A stretch of 64,000 bases of DNA, taken from JBEVJK01 sp963791325 (lineage in GTDB: Bacteria > Pseudomonadota > Alphaproteobacteria > Rhizobiales > Rhizobiaceae). The position numbers were made by a program, and so were the translations under genes. The stretch is taken from the NCBI GenBank assembly GCA_963791325.1, contig CAWBRU010000004.1:260691-324690 (forward strand), in the 5' to 3' direction. This document shows, piece after piece, positions 1 through 9,524 of the stretch. The number at the start of each line of letters is the position of its first letter. Position 1 is the stretch's first letter. The notes beneath the pieces are model-generated. The model was not told the origin of the DNA and did not search any database. It saw only the letters and a list, made by a program, of their open reading frames with translations.

Positions 1-223
1 GGTCGTCGATCAGCACGGTGGCGCCGTCCTTCTCGATTGCCAGATCATCGTCATTGCGGCCGCCGACCAGGTCGAACTTGTAGGAAAATCCCGAACAGCC
101 GCCGCCTTCGACCGAGACCCGCAACGCGGACTTGCCCGGTTCGCCGGCCAGGATCGCGGCGATGCGGCGCGCGGCGGCGTCGGTCAGATCGACCTTGGCT
201 GAGATCGCAGCATCGGCACTCAT
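1..223 (-). CDS. erpA: HesB/IscA-type iron-sulfur carrier (ErpA-like), 3' end off the window
   Basis: An A-type carrier passes assembled Fe-S clusters to apoproteins in the cytoplasm. The ATG reads leftward from 223, and only the first 74 codons are in the window. The visible part has the family pattern: a short polar start, a helix rich in Ala and Arg, then LRVSVEGGGCSGFSYKF at about residues 35-50. That stretch carries the first of the three cluster-binding cysteines; the C-terminal CxC pair would lie beyond the edge. The gene is divergent from dgt, with only 45 bases between the two start codons, an arrangement common in Hyphomicrobiales. It could also be called IscA or SufA, since the C-terminal half that would separate them is missing. 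Confidence 0.85.
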   Translation of the reverse strand, partial: MSADAAISAKVDLTDAAARRIAAILAGEPGKSALRVSVEGGGCSGFSYKFDLVGGRNDDDLAIEKDGATVLIDD

Positions 224-268
224 CGTCGGAACCTCGAGATCACTTGCATTCGTCGTCGCACCATAGGT

Positions 269-1525
269 ATGAAGCGGCCTCCACCAAGTCAACCGGCGGG
301 CACCGGCATGGCAGGCCAAGAGCTTGGCGACATCGGCTTCGGCTACCGGCCGCGTGCCGCCTACGCTGCCGATCCGGCGCAATCGCGCGGCCAATTCGTC
401 GCCGAAGCCGAAAGCCCGACCCGCACCGCCTTCCAGCGCGACCGCGACCGCATCATCCATTCGACGGCATTCCGGCGGCTGAAGCACAAGACCCAGGTCT
501 TCGTCGCCCACGAAGGCGACCACTACCGCACCCGGCTTACCCACACCATCGAGGTGGCGCAAATCGCCCGGGCCCTGGCCAGGGCGCTGCGTTGCGACGA
601 GGACCTGGCCGAGGCGGTGGCCTTGGTCCACGATTTCGGCCACACCCCGTTCGGCCACACCGGCGAGGATGCGCTCAACGACAAGATGGCGGCGTGGGGA
701 GGGTTCGACCACAATGCCCAGTCGCTGCGCGTCGTCACCCGGCTGGAGCGGCGCTATGCGGAGTTCGACGGGCTCAACCTGAGCTGGGAGACGCTCGAGG
801 GCCTGGTCAAGCACAATGGCCCGCTGACCGCCGCCGACGGCCGCGCCCTCAGCGGTGCCGTCCCGCAGCCGATCGCGGACTTTTCAAGTCTTTACGATCT
901 CGAGCTCGACCGCTTTCCGAGCCTGGAAGCACAGTGTGCGGCGATCGCCGACGACATCGCCTACGACACCCATGACATCGACGACGGGCTGAGAGCCGGC
1001 CTACTCACCCTCGACATGCTGGCCGGCGTCGGCCTGCCGGGGCGGCTGCTTGCGGAAGTCCGTGCCCGCTATCCGGTGCTCGACCCGGTGCGCTGCGGCC
1101 ACGAGCTGATGCGCCGGCAGATCACCGTCATGGTCGAGGACGTCATCGCCAGCGCCAGTGCCGCGCTCGCTGAAGCAGCGCCGGGTTCGATCGAGGCGGT
1201 CCACCAAGCCGGCCGGATGCTGGTCGGCTTCTCGCCCGCAATGGCCGCCGAGGAGAAGGAGCTGAAAGCCTTTCTCACCGCCAACCTCTACCGCCATCCG
1301 CAGGTCTTGCGCACCCGCGCCGACGCCGACCGCGTGGTGCGCGACCTGTTCGATGTCTACTTCGGCGATCCGGCGATCATGCCCGAGGGCTGGCGCGAGG
1401 TGCTGGCCGATGCGAGCGAGCGCATCAAGGCCCGCCACGTTGCCGATTTCCTCGCCGGGATGACCGACACCTATGCGTTGAAGGAGCATCGGCGCTTGTT
1501 TGACCATACGCCCTATTTGGGGTAG
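269..1525 (+). CDS. dgt: dGTP triphosphohydrolase-like HD-domain protein
   Basis: This family hydrolyses dNTPs to nucleoside plus triphosphate and so limits the dNTP pool. The 418-residue protein has an HD metal site: His92 in LTHTIE, HD at 121-122 in HDFGHTPFGH, and a later Asp in the DDIAYDTHDIDD stretch near residue 230. The N-terminal TAFQRDRDRIIHSTAFRRL block is typical of the Dgt type 2 subfamily. The ATG at 269 is used here; an in-frame ATG at 308 would remove 13 poorly conserved residues and is equally possible. It lies 42 bases upstream of argS and is probably cotranscribed with it. The family assignment is secure; substrate preference in this subfamily is not shown by sequence. Confidence 0.93.
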   Translation: MKRPPPSQPAGTGMAGQELGDIGFGYRPRAAYAADPAQSRGQFVAEAESPTRTAFQRDRDRIIHSTAFRRLKHKTQVFVAHEGDHYRTRLTHTIEVAQIARALARALRCDEDLAEAVALVHDFGHTPFGHTGEDALNDKMAAWGGFDHNAQSLRVVTRLERRYAEFDGLNLSWETLEGLVKHNGPLTAADGRALSGAVPQPIADFSSLYDLELDRFPSLEAQCAAIADDIAYDTHDIDDGLRAGLLTLDMLAGVGLPGRLLAEVRARYPVLDPVRCGHELMRRQITVMVEDVIASASAALAEAAPGSIEAVHQAGRMLVGFSPAMAAEEKELKAFLTANLYRHPQVLRTRADADRVVRDLFDVYFGDPAIMPEGWREVLADASERIKARHVADFLAGMTDTYALKEHRRLFDHTPYLG

Positions 1526-1567
1526 GGCGGGCGCCGAACCGGCCATGCCGGGCTTTCGGTCCAGGAC

Positions 1568-3325
1568 ATGAACATCTTCAGCGACTTCAACGAGCGGATC
1601 AGAGCACTGATCGAAGCCCTTGGCATCCATGCCAAAGACGGTGGCTCCCTCAATCTTTCCAGAGTCTCGGTGGAGCCGCCGCGCGATCCTGCCCATGGCG
1701 ACCTCGCGACCAACGCGGCGATGGTGCTGGCCAAGCCCGCCGGCCAGCCGCCGCGCGTCCTCGCCGAACGGCTTGCGGCCGCGCTCAATGCCGATCCGGA
1801 CGTGGAGGGGGCCGAGGCGGCAGGCCCCGGCTTCGTCAATTTCCGCCTGGCCCCCGGCTTCTGGCAGCGCCAGCTGGCGGCCATGCTGGAGGCGGGCCCC
1901 GCCTATGGCCGCTCGACGCTCGGTGCGGGCCGCAAGGCCAACGTCGAATATGTGTCGGCCAATCCGACCGGGCCCATGCATGTCGGCCACTGCCGGGGCG
2001 CGGTGGTGGGCGATGCGCTCGCCAACATCCTGGCCTTTGCCGGCTACGAGGTGACCAAGGAGTACTATATCAACGACGCCGGCGCGCAGATCGAGGTGCT
2101 GGCGCGCTCGGCGCTGCTGCGCTACCGGCAGGCGCTCGGCGAGGACGTCGGCGAGATCCCCGCCGGGTTCTATCCCGGCGACTACCTCGTCCCGGTCGGT
2201 GCCGCGCTCGCCGCCGAGTTCGGCAGAGGCCTGCTCGACATGCCGGAGGAGCAAGCGCTGGCGATCGTGGCGGAGCGCACGATCGCGGCAATGATGGCGA
2301 TGATCCGCGCCGATCTGGCGCTGATCAATGTCCATCACGAAGTGTTCTTCTCGGAGCGCAAGCTGCACGCGGAGGGCGCCAAGGCAATCCGCCAGGCAAT
2401 CACCGAGCTCACCCTGAAGGGCTATGTCTACAAAGGCAAGCTGCCGCCGCCCAAGGGCCAGGCGGCGGAGGATTGGGAGGATCGCGAGCAAACGCTGTTC
2501 CGCTCCACCGAAGTCGGCGACGATATCGACCGGCCGCTGATGAAATCGGACGGCAGCTATACCTATTTCGCCGCCGACGTGGCCTATCTCAAGGACAAGC
2601 TCGACCGTGGCTTTCGTGACCTGATCTTCGTCCTCGGCGCCGATCACGGCGGCTATGTCAAGCGGATGGAGGCGCTCAATCGGGCGATGTCCGATGGCGC
2701 GGCGGAACTGACCATCCTGCTCTGCCAGCTGGTCAAGCTCTACCGCGACGGCGAACCGGTGCGCATGTCGAAGCGGGCCGGCGAGTTCGTCACCCTGCGC
2801 GAGGTCGTCGAGGAGGTCGGGCGAGACCCGATCCGCTTCATGATGCTCTATCGCAAGAGCGACGCTCCGCTCGACTTCGACTTCGCCAAAGTCACCGAGC
2901 AATCCCGCGACAATCCGGTCTTTTACGTGCAGTACGCATCTGCCCGTACGCATTCGGTGTTCCGCCAGGCCCGCGAGCAGTTCGCCGCGCTGCCGTTCGA
3001 CCGCGCCGCGCTCAAGGCCCAGGTCGGGCTGCTTACCGATGCGGGTGAGATCGGGCTGATCAAGAAGCTCGCCGAATATCCGCGGCTGATCGAAGCTGCG
3101 GCCCTGCAGCACGAGCCGCATCGGCTGGCATTTTACCTCTACGACCTGGCCAGCGCCTTCCACGCGCATTGGAATCGCGGCACCGATCAGATCGACTTAC
3201 GTTTTGTTAAGGTTAATTACCCAGAATTGACGCATGCCAGACTCGGGCTGGTGCAGGCCGTATCCGACGTTTTGACGTCGGGCCTGGCGTTGATCGGAGC
3301 CAATGCTCCAGTTGAGATGCGCTAG
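1568..3325 (+). CDS. argS: Arginyl-tRNA synthetase
   Basis: Class I synthetase that attaches arginine to tRNA-Arg. It has 585 residues, the normal bacterial length. Domains in order: an N-terminal Add-1 domain (about 1-110), the Rossmann catalytic domain with the HIGH motif as HVGH at 138-141 inside ANPTGPMHVGHCRG, the KMSKS loop as RMSKRAG near residue 400, and a C-terminal DALR anticodon-binding domain containing QYASARTHSVF. The gene is intact and sits between dgt and the SPOR-domain gene, the conserved order in this group. A long antisense open frame over the same DNA is a composition artefact. Confidence 0.97.
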   Translation: MNIFSDFNERIRALIEALGIHAKDGGSLNLSRVSVEPPRDPAHGDLATNAAMVLAKPAGQPPRVLAERLAAALNADPDVEGAEAAGPGFVNFRLAPGFWQRQLAAMLEAGPAYGRSTLGAGRKANVEYVSANPTGPMHVGHCRGAVVGDALANILAFAGYEVTKEYYINDAGAQIEVLARSALLRYRQALGEDVGEIPAGFYPGDYLVPVGAALAAEFGRGLLDMPEEQALAIVAERTIAAMMAMIRADLALINVHHEVFFSERKLHAEGAKAIRQAITELTLKGYVYKGKLPPPKGQAAEDWEDREQTLFRSTEVGDDIDRPLMKSDGSYTYFAADVAYLKDKLDRGFRDLIFVLGADHGGYVKRMEALNRAMSDGAAELTILLCQLVKLYRDGEPVRMSKRAGEFVTLREVVEEVGRDPIRFMMLYRKSDAPLDFDFAKVTEQSRDNPVFYVQYASARTHSVFRQAREQFAALPFDRAALKAQVGLLTDAGEIGLIKKLAEYPRLIEAAALQHEPHRLAFYLYDLASAFHAHWNRGTDQIDLRFVKVNYPELTHARLGLVQAVSDVLTSGLALIGANAPVEMR

Positions 3326-3430
3326 GTAACCTCCGGATACCTGTCACCGTTTGCCCACATTGCGCTGGTAGAGGGCCCAACCCCACGCGACGTCGCCGGC
3401 GTCCGATCGAGTGCGAGTGCGGAAAAGACC

Positions 3431-6400
3431 ATGGCAGACAGAAACCAGCTGAAGAAAGTCATCCCAACCGAGCCGGAGAAGGATCCCTTCGAGGAGCTGA
3501 CCCGCATCATGGGTTTCGACCCCCGGGTCCCGGTAAGCCGGCCGCAGCCGGTGGCCTACGACCATCCGGCCGACTTCTCGCTCGAACTCGAGCAGGAAAT
3601 GATCGGGGAGCTTCCAAGCCTCACCGACGCTGCGCAGAGCGGGGCCGAGCGCGCTGCTTCGCCGCGGCCCCAGGCGACCCACGGCCCGGCGCCGGCCGAT
3701 GCGGAAGCCGGAGACGTCTACGATTTCGTCTTCGACGCCAACCTGGCCGACCGCGACCATGAGCACGACCCGGCGGCGATGGCTGCCGCCACCGCGGCTT
3801 TGGATGAGGCGCTCGAAGACGCATTCAGCTCGGCGCCGCAGTTTCCCGGGCTGATGCCGCGCCCGGCGGCCGCAGCGCCTGCAGCCGAGTTCGTGGCTCA
3901 GAGCTTCGCCGAGCCGCAGGAGACGCCCGCCGACCTCTCCGCCCCGAGCGGTGCAGCGGCCGCGGACGAGCAGGCGCAGGAGGACGAGCTGCCGATGATG
4001 CCGCTCGCTGCCGCCGACGCCTTCGCAGCAGCGGATCCGGTTCTTGCCTTGCGCGCCGCCGAGGCGGAGGCGGAAATCGTCGAGGCGGATGCTGCCGCGG
4101 ACGATGACGCCGATCCTTACGATCTGGAAGCCGAACTCGGCATTCTGCTGACGTCTCCCGCGCCGGCGCCGGAAGCCGAGCTGCCCGCGGCCGGCCCGAT
4201 CCCGGCGGAGCCGGAAATCAAGCTCGCCGCGGAGCCGCCTGCCGCCGGCGCCGACTTCTATTTCGACGATGACGAGGCCCGCCCGGCCGAGTTCGCCGAA
4301 CGCCGTTCCGCAGATATTCTGCCGCTGGCCCCCCGGTCCTTCGCGTTTACCGAGCCGTCGGCCGACGCGACGCCCGAAGCTGCGGACGGGCCCGCAGCGC
4401 TGGCCGCCGACCCGATCGACGATCTGCTGTTCGAAAGCCAGATGGAATCCGAGCTGCAGGCGCTCGACGAGGTTGCCGCGCTCGAGCCCGAGCCGGCCTA
4501 TGCGGCAGATCCGGTCGCGGCAGACGACGTTGCTCCACCCTATGTCCCGGCCGAGGCCGAGGAGGGTCCGCTCGCGGAGGAACGCGCCGATTGGCAGCCG
4601 ACCGAGGCTGAGGTGTTCTCCGACGAGGAGGTGTTGCTCGCCGCGCCGGCCGAGGCCGAGACGGCGGTGCCGGCTGAACGGCAGCCGGAGGCGGTTCCCG
4701 CCGCCGAAGCCCTTGCCAGCGAGCAGGCGGCCGAGGAAGACCCGTTCGAGGCGCTGGCGGCAATGGTGCGCCATGTCCGTCCGGGCGACACCCCGTTCAA
4801 GTTCACGCCTTCGGGCAGCTGGGGCAATTGGACGACCACGACGGGCCGCACGCCGGCTTCGGCAGCGCTCGCCGAGACGCCGGTTGCCGCTCAGCCGCAG
4901 CCAGTCCCGTCGGCGCCAGCAGCCGCTGCGGTTTCGATCTCCGACCACGACCAGTCCGGGAGCGTGGCTCCCACAGCCAGCGAGAGCCCCAACGTGTCTA
5001 CCGACTATATGCATCGCAGCGCGAGCCGTCCCTCCACTGCCCGCAGCCGTGACGAGGTTCCCGACATCGAGACCGTCGAGGTGATGGAGCGGCCGGTCGC
5101 GCTGGCCGACGACCTCGACATTCCCGATCTCGAGCTCGAGGAAGACATCCCGCTCGCTGCCGACTTCGACGATTTCGAGGCCGAGCTGGCCAACGCCTTC
5201 CGCCATCACTCCGTCGCTCAAGGCCACGCCGCACCGCCCCTGGTGCCGTCCGCCGAAGCCGGTTTCGACGACGGCGCGTTCGACCCGCCGCCTGCCCAGG
5301 CAGCGGCCGGCGGCTGGGCTTCCGGCACGGTCGCCGCCACGACGGCCGCGGCCGCCGCCAGCACGGCCTTCACGCAAGGCGCGGCCCGCCGCACCGCTGC
5401 CGGCCACGGCGCGCACCCGACGGCTTCGGGCCATGATTTCGACGACGACGATCTCGACTATGATCCGATGCTCAGCGAGGACATTGCGGTGCCGGCCGCC
5501 GCGCAGCAGCAGCGCCGCAAATCCGTCAACCGCCGCGGCCTCTTGGTCCCGGCCATCGTCCTCGGCGTCGTCGTGCTCGGCGGGATCGGCGCCTTCGCGC
5601 TGTCCGGCCACGGCCCGGGCGGCACTCCGGCCTTGGTCCGCGCCGACAACGATCCGGTCAAGGTGCGTCCCGCCAATCCGGGCGGCACCACCGTGCCGAA
5701 CCAGGACAACAAGGTCTTCCAGACGATGAACGGCACCGACACCGGCGACGGCACCGGTCAGGACAAGCTGATCACCGGCAATGAGGAGCCGGTCGACGTC
5801 AACGGCCGTGCCGTGTCCGAGGACCAGACGCCGACCAGCGAAGACGAGGGCGACGACGACACGGTGGCGTCGGCCAGCGATCCGGTGGCTGCCGAGATCG
5901 CGGCCGCTCCGAAGGGCGAAGACCGCGTCCCGGCGACCAACCAGGCCGCCGCCAAGCAGCAAGGCGCCGGCGACGACATCGCGGTGATGCCGCGCCGGGT
6001 GCGTACCATGGTGGTCAAGCCTGACGGGTCGCTGATGCCCAGCGACGACAAGGTGTCGGCCGCCGAGCCGCAGAGCGAACCGGCCACCGGCGCCGATGCA
6101 AGCGCACTTGAGACCGACGACGCGGCCACGACCGATCAGCCTTCGACCGACGATCAGACGGCGTCTCTGCCCGACGACGAAGCGACGGCGGCTCCGGCCA
6201 AGCCGGCGCAGCCTGCCGTCAAAGCGGCCGGAGCAAAGCAGGCGGCGAAGGCCTCGGTTCCGGTTCCGGGCACGCAGGCGCCCGCCGCTGCCAAGGCGGT
6301 CCAGGTTGCCGATGCAGGCGGCGCGGCCGCGGCGGCGGGGGGCTGGTCGATGCAGATCGCCTCGCAACCGACCCAGGCTGCCGCCCAGTCGAGCTACAAC

Positions 6401-6580
6401 GACCTGGTCAAGCGCTACGGCAGCGTCATCGGCGACAAAGGCGTCAACATCGTCAAGGCCGACATCGCCGGCAAGGGCACGTTCTGGCGGGTACGGGTCC
6501 CGGCCGGCAGCCGTGACGGCGCGGTGAGCCTGTGCGAAAGCTACAAGTCAGCCGGCGGCAATTGCTTCGTCTCGCGCTGA
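3431..6580 (+). CDS. Large SPOR-domain membrane protein
   Basis: SPOR domains bind denuded peptidoglycan glycan strands at the division septum. This protein has 1049 residues and three parts. About 690 N-terminal residues are low-complexity, rich in Ala, Pro, Glu and Asp, and presumably cytoplasmic. A single membrane helix lies near 703-722 (LLVPAIVLGVVVLGGIGAFAL), after the basic stretch RRKSVNRR. The periplasmic part is a linker followed by a SPOR domain at about 970-1049 (WSMQIASQPTQAAA through GGNCFVSR). A conserved short block, DPFEELTRIMG, sits near the N-terminus. The argS to SPOR to nagZ order is typical of Hyphomicrobiales. A role at the septum follows from the domain; the function of the acidic tail is unknown. 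Confidence 0.9.
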   Translation: MADRNQLKKVIPTEPEKDPFEELTRIMGFDPRVPVSRPQPVAYDHPADFSLELEQEMIGELPSLTDAAQSGAERAASPRPQATHGPAPADAEAGDVYDFVFDANLADRDHEHDPAAMAAATAALDEALEDAFSSAPQFPGLMPRPAAAAPAAEFVAQSFAEPQETPADLSAPSGAAAADEQAQEDELPMMPLAAADAFAAADPVLALRAAEAEAEIVEADAAADDDADPYDLEAELGILLTSPAPAPEAELPAAGPIPAEPEIKLAAEPPAAGADFYFDDDEARPAEFAERRSADILPLAPRSFAFTEPSADATPEAADGPAALAADPIDDLLFESQMESELQALDEVAALEPEPAYAADPVAADDVAPPYVPAEAEEGPLAEERADWQPTEAEVFSDEEVLLAAPAEAETAVPAERQPEAVPAAEALASEQAAEEDPFEALAAMVRHVRPGDTPFKFTPSGSWGNWTTTTGRTPASAALAETPVAAQPQPVPSAPAAAAVSISDHDQSGSVAPTASESPNVSTDYMHRSASRPSTARSRDEVPDIETVEVMERPVALADDLDIPDLELEEDIPLAADFDDFEAELANAFRHHSVAQGHAAPPLVPSAEAGFDDGAFDPPPAQAAAGGWASGTVAATTAAAAASTAFTQGAARRTAAGHGAHPTASGHDFDDDDLDYDPMLSEDIAVPAAAQQQRRKSVNRRGLLVPAIVLGVVVLGGIGAFALSGHGPGGTPALVRADNDPVKVRPANPGGTTVPNQDNKVFQTMNGTDTGDGTGQDKLITGNEEPVDVNGRAVSEDQTPTSEDEGDDDTVASASDPVAAEIAAAPKGEDRVPATNQAAAKQQGAGDDIAVMPRRVRTMVVKPDGSLMPSDDKVSAAEPQSEPATGADASALETDDAATTDQPSTDDQTASLPDDEATAAPAKPAQPAVKAAGAKQAAKASVPVPGTQAPAAAKAVQVADAGGAAAAAGGWSMQIASQPTQAAAQSSYNDLVKRYGSVIGDKGVNIVKADIAGKGTFWRVRVPAGSRDGAVSLCESYKSAGGNCFVSR

Positions 6581-6599
6581 TCGGCGCAACTCCGTTCCG

Positions 6600-6631
6600 C
6601 GAAGGGCGCCGGCGCGAACCGGCGCCCTTCG
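6600..6631. terminator. Strong GC hairpin after the SPOR gene
   Basis: A perfect inverted repeat with arms 6600-6612 and 6619-6631 (13 bp) encloses a 6-base loop, 19 bases after the SPOR stop codon. No T tract follows, so it is a poor classical intrinsic terminator. It may act as a weak terminator or protect the 3' end of the mRNA before nagZ. Confidence 0.55.
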
Positions 6632-6695
6632 GCGCTTGTGGTGAAGCGGCCGGGACAGGTGTCATTGGCCGGCGGTTCGGGCTAGAGTTTCGCCC

Positions 6696-7715
6696 ATGAG
6701 CGAATCAAAAGCCATGATTCTCGGCTGCTCGGGGCTGGTCGTTTCGCCCGAGGAAGCCCGCTTCTATGCCGGCGAGCAGCCGTGGGGCTTCATCCTGTTT
6801 GCCCGCAATGTGAGCGAGCCGGAGCAGATCAGGGATCTGGTTGCGGCGCTGCGCAACAGTGTCGGACGGCCGCAGGCGCCGATCTTCATCGATCAGGAAG
6901 GCGGCCGAGTGCAGCGCCTGCGCCCGCCCTTGGCGCCCAACTACCCGGCCGGCGCCGCGCTCGGCGCGCTCTATCGCCAGGATCGCGACGCCGGACTGCG
7001 CGCCGCCTGGCTGATGGCCCGGCTGCATGCTTTCGACCTGGCGCGCTTCGGAATCACGGCAGACTGCCTGCCGGTGCTCGACGTGCCGGTGGCCGGCGCA
7101 AGCGAGGTGATCGGCAGCCGCGCCTATGGCCAGGACCCGGCCGGCGTGGCCGCGCTTGGCCGCGCCGCGGCGGACGGCCTGTTGGCCGGCGGGCTCCTGC
7201 CGGTGATGAAGCATATTCCCGGACATGGGCGGGCGACGGCCGACACCCACTTCGAACTGCCGACGGTCGAGGCGCCGCTGGCCGAGCTCAGGGCGCATGA
7301 CTTTGCCCCGTTCAAGGCCCTGGCGGCGCTGCCGGCGGCGATGACCGCGCATGTCGTCTACCGGGACGTCGACCCGGATCACCCGGCGACGACCTCGAAG
7401 AAAGTGGTGGGCGAGATTGTTCGCGGCGAAATCGGCTTCGACGGGCTGCTGATCAGCGACGATACTTCGATGAAGGCCCTGTCGGGCGACTTCCCGACCA
7501 AGGCCAGGGCCATCCTTTCGGCCGGCTGCGATCTGGTCCTTCATTGCAACGGGGTGATGGCGGAAATGAGCGGCATTGCCGCGGGCACCGGCGTGCTTTC
7601 GGGCGCCTCGTTGCGCCGGGCCGAGCGCGCGCTGGCGGCGACCGGCCGCGGCGACGGCAAGGACGAGGCCGCGATTCGGGACGAATTTGCAGGATATTTC
7701 GAGGCCGTTGCCTGA
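6696..7715 (+). CDS. nagZ: Beta-N-acetylhexosaminidase NagZ
   Basis: Glycoside hydrolase family 3 enzyme that removes GlcNAc from anhydromuropeptides during cytoplasmic cell-wall recycling. The 339-residue protein lacks a signal peptide, as expected. Family landmarks: GFILFARN near residue 32, IDQEGGRVQRL near 70, and the NagZ catalytic loop KHIPGHGRATADTH at about 171-184, in which the Asp-His pair serves as the unusual acid/base. The nucleophile Asp lies in LISDDTSMKALSG near residue 250. It lies upstream of scpA, nine bases away, a conserved neighbourhood that links wall recycling and chromosome-segregation genes in one transcript. Confidence 0.95.
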   Translation: MSESKAMILGCSGLVVSPEEARFYAGEQPWGFILFARNVSEPEQIRDLVAALRNSVGRPQAPIFIDQEGGRVQRLRPPLAPNYPAGAALGALYRQDRDAGLRAAWLMARLHAFDLARFGITADCLPVLDVPVAGASEVIGSRAYGQDPAGVAALGRAAADGLLAGGLLPVMKHIPGHGRATADTHFELPTVEAPLAELRAHDFAPFKALAALPAAMTAHVVYRDVDPDHPATTSKKVVGEIVRGEIGFDGLLISDDTSMKALSGDFPTKARAILSAGCDLVLHCNGVMAEMSGIAAGTGVLSGASLRRAERALAATGRGDGKDEAAIRDEFAGYFEAVA

Positions 7716-7724
7716 TCGGCAAGG

Positions 7725-8606
7725 GTGATTGGCGACAACGCAGGGGCAGAGTTGACGAGCAACGCGACAGGCGATGGCGGCACCAAGACGCCGATGGATC
7801 GTCTCTGGGGGGAGAGCGATCCCGCCGATGCGCGCGGCCGCAGCGAGCCCGAGCTGGTGGTCGATGTCGACGGGTTCGAAGGTCCGCTCGACCTCCTGCT
7901 GCACCTGGCCCGCAACCAGAAAGTCGATCTCGCCCGCATCTCGGTGCTGGCCCTGGCCGAGCAGTATCTGGCTTTCGTCGAACGCGTCCGCGCCATGCGG
8001 CTCGAGCTCGCCGCCGACTATCTGGTCATGGCGGCCTGGCTGGCGTTCCTCAAATCGCGGCTGCTGATCCCCAAGCAGCCGGACGAGGACGGCGTTTCCG
8101 GCGAGGAGATGGCGGCGGTCCTGCAGTTCCGGCTGAAGCGGCTCGAAGCGATGCGCGACGCCGGGGCGCGCCTCGTCAATCGCAACCGGCTCGGCCGGGA
8201 CGTCTTCGCGCGCGGGCTGCCGGAGCTGGTGATCGTCGAAAAGCGCAACGAATTTTCGGCAACGCTCTACGACCTTTTGACCGCCTATGCCGCGCAGCGC
8301 CAACGCCGCGCGATCACCCATGTGCGCATCGCCGAGCGCGGCGTCTGGTCGCTCAAGCAGGCGCGCGAGATCCTGACCCGGATCGTCGGCGCCTTCGACG
8401 ACTGGACGGCGCTCGACGGCTTTCTGCTGCAATATCTGAGCAGCGGTGAGGAGCGGGCAACCGCGATCGCCAGCTCGTTCGCCGCGACGCTCGAGCTGGT
8501 CAGGGAAGGCACCATGGAGGTGCGCCAGCACGAGGCGTTTGCGCCGCTTTACATGCGCAGCCGTAACCCGAAACCGACGAGGCCTGTCGAGGTGGTTCAT
8601 GAGTGA
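7725..8606 (+). CDS. scpA: Segregation and condensation protein A
   Basis: ScpA is the kleisin subunit that bridges SMC heads and binds ScpB in the bacterial condensin complex. It has 293 residues. The N-terminal kleisin helix carries the hallmark DGFEGPLDLLLHLARNQKVD (about residues 45-64), followed by a long helical middle and a C-terminal winged-helix segment. The start is GTG at 7725, 9 bases after the nagZ stop; a later start would still keep the kleisin motif. The end overlaps the start of scpB by 8 bases, so the two subunits are probably translationally coupled. Confidence 0.95.
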   Translation: MIGDNAGAELTSNATGDGGTKTPMDRLWGESDPADARGRSEPELVVDVDGFEGPLDLLLHLARNQKVDLARISVLALAEQYLAFVERVRAMRLELAADYLVMAAWLAFLKSRLLIPKQPDEDGVSGEEMAAVLQFRLKRLEAMRDAGARLVNRNRLGRDVFARGLPELVIVEKRNEFSATLYDLLTAYAAQRQRRAITHVRIAERGVWSLKQAREILTRIVGAFDDWTALDGFLLQYLSSGEERATAIASSFAATLELVREGTMEVRQHEAFAPLYMRSRNPKPTRPVEVVHE

Positions 8607-9348
8607 AGCCCGCAATGCCGCGGTCATCCCCTTCGTCTTCGACCACCAGAAAGACGATGGCGATCGGATGGTCGAAAAGAATCCTGCCGAACGCATGGTG
8701 CTTGCCGAAGCGGTGCGGATGGCCGAAGCCATCGTCTTCGCCAGTGCCGAGCCGGTCGGCGACAAGCAGCTCGCCGCCCGGCTGCCGGAGGGCATCAACC
8801 AGGCGGCCGTGATGGCCGAGCTGCAGGCTCTCTATGCCCGGCGTGGCGTCAACCTGGTCCGCATCGGCGACGGCTGGGCCTTCCGCACCGCCGGCGATCT
8901 GGCGTTCCTGATGAGCCGCGACGCGGTCCAGCAGAAGAAGCTGTCGCGGGCGGCGCTCGAAGTCTTGTCGATCATCGCCTATCACCAGCCGGTGACGCGC
9001 GCCGAGATCGAGGACATCAGGGGCGTCGAGACGTCCAGGGGAACGCTCGACATGCTGCTGGAGACCGAATGGGTACGGATGCGCGGACGTCGCAAGACGC
9101 CTGGCCGGCCGGTCACCTACGGCACCACCGATCGCTTTCTCGATCATTTCCAGCTCGAGGAGATCCGCGACCTGCCGGGCATTGAAGAGCTGAAGGGCGC
9201 CGGCCTGCTGTCGGTGCGCATGCCGAGCAATTTCGCCATGCCGCTGCCGCCCGCCGATCCGATGCAGCTGACCGAGGAGGAAGACCCGCTGACCGATGTC
9301 GACCTCGAGGAACTCGGCCTGTTGACGCCGCGGATCGAAGAGGATTGA
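8599..9348 (+). CDS. scpB: Segregation and condensation protein B
   Basis: ScpB dimerises and binds the ScpA linker in the SMC-ScpAB complex. The ATG at 8599 overlaps the end of scpA and gives 249 residues (MSEARNAAVI...). The open frame extends further upstream but only inside scpA. Two winged-helix domains are visible: MAEAIVFASAEPVGDKQLAA and, later, ALEVLSIIAYHQPVTRAEIE, followed by the signature ETSRGTLDMLLE and GRPVTYGTTDRFLDHF. The acidic tail ends in EED. Function is inferred from the family and from its coupling to scpA. Confidence 0.95.
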   Translation: MSEARNAAVIPFVFDHQKDDGDRMVEKNPAERMVLAEAVRMAEAIVFASAEPVGDKQLAARLPEGINQAAVMAELQALYARRGVNLVRIGDGWAFRTAGDLAFLMSRDAVQQKKLSRAALEVLSIIAYHQPVTRAEIEDIRGVETSRGTLDMLLETEWVRMRGRRKTPGRPVTYGTTDRFLDHFQLEEIRDLPGIEELKGAGLLSVRMPSNFAMPLPPADPMQLTEEEDPLTDVDLEELGLLTPRIEED

Positions 9349-9524
9349 CCGCTTTTCGCGCCGGGGCCTGGAAAAAGCCGCTTTTTGACGTCTCAGGTGC
9401 GACGGAATGTCCGTCGCGACGGCGAGAATTGATTGCCGCGTGAAGGGCGGATGTGCTTCTGTTTGAAAGACAGGCCGAAAGCGCATAAATCAGACCAACG
9501 GAAATCGGTCGAGAGAGACTTGCA

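Noticed and set aside
1001..3169. A 722-codon open frame antisense to argS
   Set aside because: It exists because of high GC and codon bias in argS. Its residues are mostly Arg, Gly, His and Leu with no domain, and argS is a clear essential gene.
3344..6367. A 1007-codon open frame antisense to the SPOR gene
   Set aside because: Low-complexity Arg/Gly composition that mirrors the acidic Ala-rich sense strand; no start site or family match.
6705..8798. A 697-codon open frame antisense to nagZ and scpA
   Set aside because: It spans two well-supported genes on the other strand and has no recognisable domain.
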